From: JBFFXF01 sp041569895
Lineage (GTDB): Bacteria; Planctomycetota; UBA8108; JACQVS01
Reading direction: 5' to 3'
Assembly (NCBI GenBank): GCA_041569895.1
Contig: JBFFXF010000344.1
Span: forward strand, 1 to 6,915
Length of the DNA stretch: 6,915 nucleotides
Shown here: one piece after another, positions 1-4,895 of the stretch
Numbering within the stretch: position 1 is the first letter of the stretch
Layout: each line of letters opens with the position of its first letter
Notes under the pieces: model-generated
What the model saw: only the letters and a program-made list of their open reading frames with translations
Told to the model about the DNA's origin: nothing
Database searches by the model: none
Translations under genes and position numbers: made by a program

Positions 1-60
1 CACCTCGATCAGCGTGAAGCCGCGCGAGCGCCGGAGGGTCATGCGGAGGCGGTGACGCAT
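1..60 (-). CDS. gspJ: GspJ-type minor pseudopilin, N-terminal fragment
   Basis: Only the first 20 codons are in the window; the gene continues past the left edge. Translation from the ATG at 60 gives a basic leader of 14 residues ending RRSRG, then FTLIEV. That is a type IV prepilin peptidase (GspO) cleavage site, with Gly at -1, Phe at +1 and Glu at +5. The identity as GspJ rests on position: it starts 5 bp after the gspI stop, where gspJ sits in the usual G-H-I-J order. In the family, GspJ joins GspI and GspK in the complex at the pseudopilus tip. A second ATG at 42 would leave a leader of only 8 residues. I prefer the first because of its spacing from gspI and the upstream GGAGG. The prepilin leader is certain; GspJ rather than another pseudopilin is an inference. 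Confidence 0.7.
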   Translation of the reverse strand, partial: MRHRLRMTLRRSRGFTLIEV

Positions 61-65
61 CGGTC

Positions 66-692
66 TCAGAAGCCTCCGGGATAGTATCCGGTCTCGACCC
101 CGAGCGCCTGGAGCTCCTCCTGCTCCTCGTACCAGTACTCGGAGGGGAAGGTCCACGTCGTGAGCTCGTACGACGCCGGTCTGTCGAAGGCGTACTCGAA
201 GCCGTGGCTCTGCCGGGACGAGTTGCTCCACGGCATGCCGCCCTGCGCCTCCGACTGGAGGTCGTCGAGCTGCCGCTCGCCGAGTTGCGGCACGAAGAGC
301 CGGATCCTGTACTCCAGCAGCACCTGCTCGCCCTGGCTGACGACCTCCGGATAGGGGATCTCCCACTCCCAGTCGGGGTGCCCCTCCTCCGCGAACGTGC
401 CGCTCATCGCCTGGAGCTGCCCGGCGAGGACCGTCTCCTCGGAGTAGTAGTAGACGCGCTCGAAGAGCTTCCGCTGCGCGAGGTCCTGCACCTCGCGCTT
501 CAGCGTGTACTTGAAAGCGCGGACGCGCGCCTCGTGGACGAGCTGGAGCACGGGGAGGATGAACGTCGTCAGCAGAGCGAACGCCACCAGGAGCTCGAGG
601 AGGGTGAATCCCCCGCGGCCGCGAGGCCGGATGGCGCGTGCCCGCGCCGCGGCACGCTCAGCCCTGGTAGTGCTGGAAGTCGACGGGCTCAT
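66..692 (-). CDS. gspI: Type II secretion minor pseudopilin GspI (long form)
   Basis: A 208-residue prepilin-like protein. A long basic Ala/Arg-rich leader (residues 1-28) ends RGRGG, followed by FTLLELLVAFALL, the GspI-type hydrophobic helix with Glu at +5 of the mature protein (E33). GspO should cleave and methylate it in the inner membrane. GspI is the minor pseudopilin that in the family nucleates the tip complex with GspJ and GspK. The ATG at 692 is the only in-frame start I find before the leader; there is no GTG or TTG between it and the cleavage site. It lies inside gspH, overlapping by 35 bp, so translation is probably coupled. The mature part is about 180 residues, well above the roughly 120 usual for GspI. 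The excess lies in a C-terminal half rich in Tyr, Trp and Glu. I call it GspI from the helix sequence and from its place between gspH and gspJ. Confidence 0.87.
   Translation of the reverse strand: MSPSTSSTTRAERAAARARAIRPRGRGGFTLLELLVAFALLTTFILPVLQLVHEARVRAFKYTLKREVQDLAQRKLFERVYYYSEETVLAGQLQAMSGTFAEEGHPDWEWEIPYPEVVSQGEQVLLEYRIRLFVPQLGERQLDDLQSEAQGGMPWSNSSRQSHGFEYAFDRPASYELTTWTFPSEYWYEEQEELQALGVETGYYPGGF
73..77 (-). promoter_or_regulatory. Shine-Dalgarno-like GGAGG for gspJ
   Basis: On the minus strand GGAGG lies inside the last codons of gspI, 12 nt before the gspJ ATG. The spacing is somewhat long, but it supports the first ATG and coupling of gspJ translation to gspI termination. Confidence 0.45.
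658..692 (-). other. 35-bp coding overlap of gspH and gspI
   Basis: The gspI ATG (692-690) lies upstream of the gspH TGA (660-658). The shared bases encode the last codons of gspH in one frame and the start of the gspI leader in another. No clear Shine-Dalgarno precedes the gspI ATG, which fits translational coupling by terminating or scanning ribosomes. Confidence 0.8.
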
Positions 693-1230
693 TGTAGTAG
701 TCGAGAATGCCCGAGATTGAGTTGTACTTGATGGCGATCACCGAGGTGGTCTCGTCGTCGAGCTTCGCCTCGAGGATGACGATGTGGCTGCCCGTGGTGC
801 CCGCCGGCGAGAAGCCGACGTTGACGACACCGCTGGTGATCTCGCCCCCGCCTCCGGGCAGCAGCACCCCGCGGATGCGCACCCCGGGCGGCGGGACGAT
901 CGGGCTCAGGGGGTCGCGGTGGTCGAGCGGCTGCTCCGGAAAGTCGAGCGGCGCCGGCGGCACGATGTGGCACCCCTGCGACTCGATGTCGTCGAGGACG
1001 TAGCGGATGCCGGTCGTGCGCCCGCGGACTATGGCCGAGACGCGCGCCTTCTCGATCGACGAGGCGACCTGGCGCGAGTAGGAGCGCAGCCGGTACTTCG
1101 GCGTCAGGCCGCCGAGGCGAGGCGCGGCGAACGAGAAGATGATGCCGAGGATGACCAGGACGATCACCAGCTCCACCATGGTGAAGCCGCGGGTCCCGCT
1201 GGCCGTCGATCGCGACATCGAACGAATCAT
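658..1230 (-). CDS. gspH: Type II secretion minor pseudopilin GspH
   Basis: A 190-residue protein starting at the ATG at 1230. The leader of 15 residues ends SGTRG, followed by FTMVELVIVLVILGII: prepilin peptidase site, Glu at +5 (E20) and a hydrophobic membrane and assembly helix. The C-terminal globular part holds FSPAGTTGSHIVIL (about 140-153), which resembles the conserved GspH F-x-P-x-G strand motif. In the family GspH joins the GspG shaft to the I-J-K tip. The frame is open back to a GTG at 1254, giving 8 more residues. I reject that start because a good GAGAGG ribosome site sits 6 nt before the ATG and the shorter leader is typical. The gene follows gspG after 77 bp and overlaps gspI by 35 bp at its end. 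Residues 90-118 are Pro-rich and probably a loop. The minor pseudopilin role is well supported; the H assignment is by order and motif. Confidence 0.9.
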   Translation of the reverse strand: MIRSMSRSTASGTRGFTMVELVIVLVILGIIFSFAAPRLGGLTPKYRLRSYSRQVASSIEKARVSAIVRGRTTGIRYVLDDIESQGCHIVPPAPLDFPEQPLDHRDPLSPIVPPPGVRIRGVLLPGGGGEITSGVVNVGFSPAGTTGSHIVILEAKLDDETTSVIAIKYNSISGILDYYNEPVDFQHYQG

Positions 1231-1236
1231 GGCTCG

Positions 1237-1242
1237 CCTCTC
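1237..1242 (-). promoter_or_regulatory. Ribosome binding site GAGAGG for gspH
   Basis: GAGAGG on the minus strand, 6 nt before the ATG at 1230. It decides for this ATG over the GTG at 1254. The same hexamer at the same spacing precedes gspG. Confidence 0.7.
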
Positions 1243-1283
1243 GCTACGCTCCACGGCCGGGACGTCCTCGATCGCTCACTGCG

Positions 1284-1313
1284 TCAGGCGCTTCAGTATC
1301 AGGCGCTTCAGTA
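1284..1313 (-). repeat. Perfect 15-bp tandem duplication spanning the gspG stop codon
   Basis: Two adjacent identical 15-bp units (1284-1298 and 1299-1313), read on the minus strand as TACTGAAGCGCCTGA. The copy nearer the gene supplies the last gspG codon (TAC, Tyr) and its TGA. Because 15 is a multiple of three, the gspG frame then meets three more TGA codons, at 1299-1301, 1293-1295 and 1284-1286. The unit ends at both sides with a mismatch, so it is exactly two copies. It looks like a recent slippage or duplication event; no function is evident. Confidence 0.9.
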
Positions 1314-1733
1314 CTCGGCGCCCCGCTCCTCCGGGTAGTGGAAGTCCTCGTCCTCGCCCTCGCCACCCGGCACGCCGTCGCGCCCGTAACACGAGGCCGA
1401 GGGCTTGCCGTCGCGGAGCTCGAAGAAGTACTCGTTGCCCCACGGGTCGGTGGTCTCGTTGAGCTCGTAGGAGAGCTTCTCGCCGTCGGGCCCCGTGGCG
1501 CTGCGGATCTCCTCGATGGTCTCGGGGTAGTGGCCGACCTCGAGGTAGTACATCTCGGCGACCTTGACGATGGTCTGCAAATCGCTCTTGATCTTCGTCG
1601 TCTTCGTCTTGCCGACCCAGCCGGCGACGCGCACCACGACCAGGGTGCCGAGGATCCCGATGATGGTGATGACGACGATCAGCTCGAGCAGCGTGAAGCC
1701 GCGCGGGCGTCTGGAGCTCCTTCGTAAGTTCAT
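1308..1733 (-). CDS. gspG: Type II secretion major pseudopilin GspG
   Basis: A 141-residue protein, normal GspG size. The leader of 12 residues (MNLRRSSRRPRG) precedes FTLLELIVVITIIGILGTL, with the GspO cleavage site after G12, Glu at +5 (E17) and the hydrophobic helix. GspG polymerises into the periplasmic pseudopilus that pushes cargo through the secretin. Diagnostic GspG features are visible: DPWGNEY at 96-102, and a C-terminal loop DGVPGGEGEDED at 119-130 whose acidic residues match the calcium-binding loop known in GspG. This separates it from type IV pilins, which normally carry a disulfide loop there; only one Cys (C115) is present. The ATG at 1733 has GAGAGG 6 nt upstream. The frame stays open far upstream, but only this ATG gives a proper leader. 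It follows gspF after a 173-bp structured spacer, the longest in the window, which may let it be expressed more strongly than its neighbours. Confidence 0.96.
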   Translation of the reverse strand: MNLRRSSRRPRGFTLLELIVVITIIGILGTLVVVRVAGWVGKTKTTKIKSDLQTIVKVAEMYYLEVGHYPETIEEIRSATGPDGEKLSYELNETTDPWGNEYFFELRDGKPSASCYGRDGVPGGEGEDEDFHYPEERGAEY

Positions 1734-1739
1734 TTCTGG

Positions 1740-1745
1740 CCTCTC
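1740..1745 (-). promoter_or_regulatory. Ribosome binding site GAGAGG for gspG
   Basis: GAGAGG on the minus strand, 6 nt before the gspG ATG. It directly follows a small possible hairpin (1744-1756, stem TCTTT/AAAGA) that overlaps it by two bases and could affect its access. It fixes the start in a frame that otherwise stays open upstream. Confidence 0.7.
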
Positions 1746-1769
1746 TTTCGAAAAGACTCTGCGGCGCCG

Positions 1770-1796
1770 GAGGGCGGGGACGCGCACGCCGCCCCC
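1770..1796 (-). promoter_or_regulatory. GC-rich hairpin in the gspF-gspG spacer
   Basis: Read on the minus strand, GGGGGCGG (1796-1789) can pair with CCGCCCTC (1777-1770) around an 11-nt loop. That gives 8 pairs including one G-U. No T-run follows, so it is not a classical terminator. It lies about 37 nt upstream of the gspG start. It could stabilise the 5' end of a processed gspG transcript, or be chance in GC-rich DNA. Confidence 0.35.
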
Positions 1797-1818
1797 GAAA
1801 GAAGGATATCGAGTTCCG

Positions 1819-1842
1819 GGAAAACTCGCCAGCAGTCTTTCC
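1819..1842 (-). promoter_or_regulatory. Second hairpin in the gspF-gspG spacer
   Basis: On the minus strand GGAAAGACT (1842-1834) pairs with AGTTTTCC (1826-1819), giving 8 pairs with one bulged G around the 7-nt loop GCTGGCG. It lies upstream of the GC-rich hairpin in the same spacer. No ribosome site or T-run is attached. Its role is unknown; possible mRNA processing or stability element. Confidence 0.33.
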
Positions 1843-1892
1843 TTGCAATGGCCATGCCCGATCGCCCGTTCCCTCGCCGTGAAAGCGCCTCG

Positions 1893-1919
1893 AAAACTCT
1901 CGTATATCAGATATTCGAG
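1893..1919 (-). terminator. Terminator-like inverted repeat at the gspF stop codon
   Basis: On the minus strand CTCGAATAT (1919-1911) faces ATATACGAG (1907-1899) across a 3-nt loop. The 9-nt arms have one mismatch, and AGTTTTCG follows, with four T's. The gspF TGA (1909-1907) lies in the loop and the start of the second arm. The stem is AT-rich and the T-run short, so full termination is unlikely. Partial termination or protection of the gspDEF 3' end is possible. Confidence 0.28.
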
Positions 1920-3148
1920 AAATCCAGCAGCGGCAACAGCACCGCCGCGATGATGAAACCGACGACGATCGCCAGGAAGATGATGATCACCGGCTCGATC
2001 AGCGACGTCATGCGCTGGATCGCCAGGTCGATCTCCTCCTCGTACGACTCCGAGATGCGGTCGAGGACCTCCTCGAGATCGCCGCTCTGCTCGCCGACGG
2101 CGACCATGTAGCCGACCATCGGCGGGAACACCTTCGACTTCTTGATCGGCGTCGCGATGTCCGCTCCCTCGATGATCCGACCGTGGATGTCGTGAATCAC
2201 CTGCGTCAGCCGGGCGTTGTTCACCACCAGCGCGACGATCTTCAGCGAGTCGAGCGCGGGCAGGCCGCTCTTGAGGAGCGTCGAGAACGTCACCGCGAAC
2301 CGCGAGATCGCCTGCTTCGTGAACAGCGGCCCGAAGATCGGCAGCTTGAGCAGCATCGTGTCCCATCTCAGGCGCCCCCGCTCCGTGGCGAGGACCCCCT
2401 TGAGCACCAGCATGACGCCGGCGATGGCCAGGAGCAGGAGCAACCAGTAGTTCTGGAAGAACCCCGAGATCGCCATCAGCACCTCGGTGACCAGCGGCAG
2501 GTTGCCGCCGCGCTGGAGGAGGATCTCGGTGATTCTCGGGACGACGTAGGACATCAGGAAGATCACGACGGCGACGCCGACGACCACCATGACGATCGGA
2601 TAGGTGACGGCCGCCGCCACCTTGCCGCGCAGGCTCGCCTGCTTCTGCAGGTATTCGGCGATGCGGCTGAGCACGGTCTCGAGCGTGCCGCTCGCCTCGC
2701 CCGCGCGCACCATGTTGACGTAGAGGTCGTTGAAGTATCGCGGGTGCTTGGCGAGCGCCTCGGCGAGCGACGCCCCGGCGGTGATGTCCTCCTTGATGTT
2801 CCGCAGGACCTTCTCGAGGTCGCTGTCCGTGCACTGCTCGACGAGCGCGCGCACCGCCTCGGCGAGCTGGATGCCGCTCTTGAGAAGCACCGAGAACTGG
2901 CGCGTGAACGCCGCCAGGTCGCGGATCTTGACGCGGCGCTCGAACCGGACCGATCGGACGTCGAGCGAGAAGGTCTTGCGGGCCGCCTTCGACTTCTTCT
3001 TGCCGACCTGCGCCACCTCCTTCATGTCGGTGACGTGGACCCTGTCCGAGCGCAGCTTCAGCCGGGCATCGCGGGGCGTGTTGGCGTCGATGATGCCCTT
3101 CTTCGTCTTGCCCGCGGGCGTCAGCGCTGTGTACTGGTAGATCGGCAT
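1907..3148 (-). CDS. gspF: Type II secretion inner-membrane platform protein GspF
   Basis: A 413-residue polytopic inner-membrane protein of normal GspF size (about 400). The N-terminus MPIYQYTALTPAGKTKKG is the conserved GspF/PilC opening and supports the ATG at 3148. Two cytoplasmic T2SSF repeats are visible, about 76-180 and 279-380. Each has a helical opening (RQFSVLLKSGIQLAEAV; RFAVTFSTLLKSGLPALDS) and a Gly-Glu or Gly-Glu-Gln signature (VRAGEASGTLE; VAVGEQSGDLEEVL). Three hydrophobic segments lie at about 182-203, 229-252 and 384-406. GspF links the GspE ATPase motor to the pseudopilus and is thought to extract pseudopilins from the membrane during assembly. The gene follows gspE after 43 bp with no strong Shine-Dalgarno that I can see. 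PilC of a type IV pilus is the alternative; gspD, gspE and gspG around it favour GspF. Confidence 0.97.
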   Translation of the reverse strand: MPIYQYTALTPAGKTKKGIIDANTPRDARLKLRSDRVHVTDMKEVAQVGKKKSKAARKTFSLDVRSVRFERRVKIRDLAAFTRQFSVLLKSGIQLAEAVRALVEQCTDSDLEKVLRNIKEDITAGASLAEALAKHPRYFNDLYVNMVRAGEASGTLETVLSRIAEYLQKQASLRGKVAAAVTYPIVMVVVGVAVVIFLMSYVVPRITEILLQRGGNLPLVTEVLMAISGFFQNYWLLLLLAIAGVMLVLKGVLATERGRLRWDTMLLKLPIFGPLFTKQAISRFAVTFSTLLKSGLPALDSLKIVALVVNNARLTQVIHDIHGRIIEGADIATPIKKSKVFPPMVGYMVAVGEQSGDLEEVLDRISESYEEEIDLAIQRMTSLIEPVIIIFLAIVVGFIIAAVLLPLLDFSNI

Positions 3149-3191
3149 GGCGTCGGTGCCATCGGAAGCTGTGATCGAAGATGTCGACGAA
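3149..3191. other. 43-bp gspE-gspF spacer
   Basis: A short non-coding gap without a convincing ribosome site, promoter or hairpin. The closest purine-rich sequence before the gspF ATG is weak, so gspF may depend on translation arriving from gspE. Confidence 0.6.
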
Positions 3192-4895
3192 TCAGAACAC
3201 GTCGAGCTGCGTGACGCGGAAGACCTCCTCCATCGTCGTCTTCCCCTCGACCACCTTGCGGAGCCCGTCCATCCGGAGCGTCCTCAGCTCGCCGGACTGC
3301 ACCGCGTGCTGCTTGACGACCGAGGCGCTCGTCCGCTGGATTACCATGTCGCGGACATCCTCGTCGACCCTGAGGATCTCGTAGATTGCCGTCCGGTCGT
3401 AGAGCCCGCGGCCGAGGCACTGCTCGCAGCCCCGGCCGTGGTAGAGCCGGTTTCCGTCGAGCTCGGACGACAGATCGCCCAGCTGCCGCAGCTGCGCGTC
3501 GCTCGCCTCGAACTCCTCCTTGCAGTAGACGCAGATCAGCCGCACGAGGCGCTGGGCGATGACGCCGATCACCGCCGAGGCGACGAGGTACGGCTCGACG
3601 CCGAGGTTGATCATGCGGGTGAGCGCGCCGGCGGAGTCGTTGGTGTGGAGCGTCGAGAAGACGAGGTGCCCCGTGTTCGCCGCCTGCACGGCGATCCCCG
3701 CGGTCTCGCCGTCACGGATCTCGCCGACCATCATCACGTCCGGGTCCTGACGCATGAGAGAGCGCAGCCCCGACGCGAAGGTCAGTCCCTTCTTGTTCGA
3801 GACCTGGATCTGGCTGATGCCCTCGAGGTTGTACTCGATCGGGTCCTCGATGGTGATGACGTTCTTCTCGTCGGAGTTGATGTCCGCGAGGGCGGCGTAG
3901 AGCGTCGTCGTCTTGCCGCTTCCCGTCGGCCCCGTGATCAGGATGATGCCGTGGGAGTAGGTGATCAGCGACAGCATGGTCTCGAGGTTGCCCGCCTCGA
4001 GGCCGATCTCGTCGAGCCGGTAGAGCCGCGCGCTCTTGTCGAGCAGACGGAAGACGATGCGCTCGCCCGAGGACGTCGGCACCGAGCTGATGCGCACGTC
4101 GACCTCGCCGTCGCCGACCTTGATCGTCGTGCGCCCGTCCTGGGGCAGGCGGCGCTCGGCGATGTCCATCTTGCCCATCACCTTGACGCGGCTGATGATC
4201 GCGTCCTGGAACTTCTTCGGGATCAACTTCGAGTCGTAGAGGATGCCGTCGATGCGGTATCGCACCTGCAGCCGATCGGTGTACGGCTGCAGGTGGATGT
4301 CGCTGGCGCGGATCTTCAGCGCCTCGAAGAGGATGGTGTTCATCAACTTGATGATCGGCGGCTTGTTGGCGATATCGAGGACGTCCTCGGATTCGTCGAT
4401 CACCTTGGTGAGGTTCATCATCTCGTCCTCGTCGATGCCCTCGAGCAACTCGTCGACGTCGGTCGACGAGCGCTGGTAGGCCTTGTTGACGAGAGCCGTG
4501 ATCTCGGATCGCGGCGCGAGGACCGGCACGACCGTGGTGCCGAGCATCGCCGAGAGGTCATCCATCGGATGGATGTCGAGCGGGTCGCAGGTCGCCACCT
4601 CGAACGTCCCGTTGACGCGCGCCAGACCGACGAGGTTGTAGTTGCGCGCGAATTGCGCCGGCACCTTCTGGGTGAACTCGCGCGGCACCTCGATGCCGTC
4701 GAGCTCATCCTGGTACCGCAGCCGCAGCACCCTGGCGAGGGTCTCGAGGAGCTTCTCCTCCGAGACGTATCCCTTGGTGCGCAGGATGCGATCGAGCGGC
4801 TGCCCGGTGTCGCGCTCGAGCTCGCGACACTCCTCGAGCTGCTTGCCGTCGATGATGCCCTCCTCGATGAGGGCGTCGAAGAGATTGAGTCGCAT
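3192..4895 (-). CDS. gspE: Type II secretion assembly ATPase GspE
   Basis: A 567-residue secretion ATPase of the PulE/PilB family; it powers pseudopilus assembly at the cytoplasmic face with GspF. An N-terminal MshEN/GspE-N-like domain (about 1-140) is followed by an acidic linker (about 143-174). Next comes the second N-terminal domain with ASDIHLQPY (197-205) and the RecA-like core. Core motifs are Walker A GPTGSGKT (322-329), Asp box VITIEDPIEY (346-355), Walker B DPDVMMVGEIRD (384-395) and His box TGHLVFSTLHTND (408-420). The zinc-binding tetracysteine motif is complete: C455-x2-C458 and C490-x2-C493. All key residues are present, so it should be active. The start ATG shares one base with the gspD stop (TAATG), indicating coupling. 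PilB is the alternative in sequence terms, but the gspD-E-F-G order makes GspE the better name. Confidence 0.98.
   Translation of the reverse strand: MRLNLFDALIEEGIIDGKQLEECRELERDTGQPLDRILRTKGYVSEEKLLETLARVLRLRYQDELDGIEVPREFTQKVPAQFARNYNLVGLARVNGTFEVATCDPLDIHPMDDLSAMLGTTVVPVLAPRSEITALVNKAYQRSSTDVDELLEGIDEDEMMNLTKVIDESEDVLDIANKPPIIKLMNTILFEALKIRASDIHLQPYTDRLQVRYRIDGILYDSKLIPKKFQDAIISRVKVMGKMDIAERRLPQDGRTTIKVGDGEVDVRISSVPTSSGERIVFRLLDKSARLYRLDEIGLEAGNLETMLSLITYSHGIILITGPTGSGKTTTLYAALADINSDEKNVITIEDPIEYNLEGISQIQVSNKKGLTFASGLRSLMRQDPDVMMVGEIRDGETAGIAVQAANTGHLVFSTLHTNDSAGALTRMINLGVEPYLVASAVIGVIAQRLVRLICVYCKEEFEASDAQLRQLGDLSSELDGNRLYHGRGCEQCLGRGLYDRTAIYEILRVDEDVRDMVIQRTSASVVKQHAVQSGELRTLRMDGLRKVVEGKTTMEEVFRVTQLDVF
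3414..3530 (-). other. Tetracysteine zinc-motif region of GspE
   Basis: This stretch encodes about residues 456-494, most of the CVYC ... CEQC module (C455, C458, C490, C493). In T2SS GspE the four Cys bind zinc in a loop needed for function. Its presence marks a full assembly ATPase rather than a PilT-type retraction ATPase. Confidence 0.85.
4895..4895 (-). other. One-base gspD stop / gspE start overlap (TAATG)
   Basis: The gspD TAA (4897-4895) and the gspE ATG (4895-4893) share one A. No strong ribosome site precedes the ATG, so termination-reinitiation is the likely way gspE is translated. This would tie ATPase dose to secretin dose. Confidence 0.85.

Noticed and set aside
1231..1254. Upstream GTG start for gspH at 1254
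   Set aside because: The ATG at 1230 has a well-placed GAGAGG and gives a leader of usual length. The GTG would put the ribosome site inside the coding region.
1807..1855. Possible internal promoter upstream of gspG (TTGCAA at 1841-1846 on the minus strand)
   Set aside because: No acceptable -10 lies at 16-18 bp, and the nearby TGGC/TTGC words are not spaced as a sigma-54 site. Not enough to call a promoter.
1734..2834. Long upstream extension of the gspG frame through the spacer and into gspF
   Set aside because: It is an open reading frame by composition only. The prepilin leader with a ribosome site starts at 1733, and the upstream part overlaps gspF in another frame with no recognisable domain.
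2183..3214. A 343-codon plus-strand open frame opposite gspF
   Set aside because: Same antisense pattern (Arg/His/Asp/Leu-rich, no motif), and gspF is unmistakable on the minus strand.
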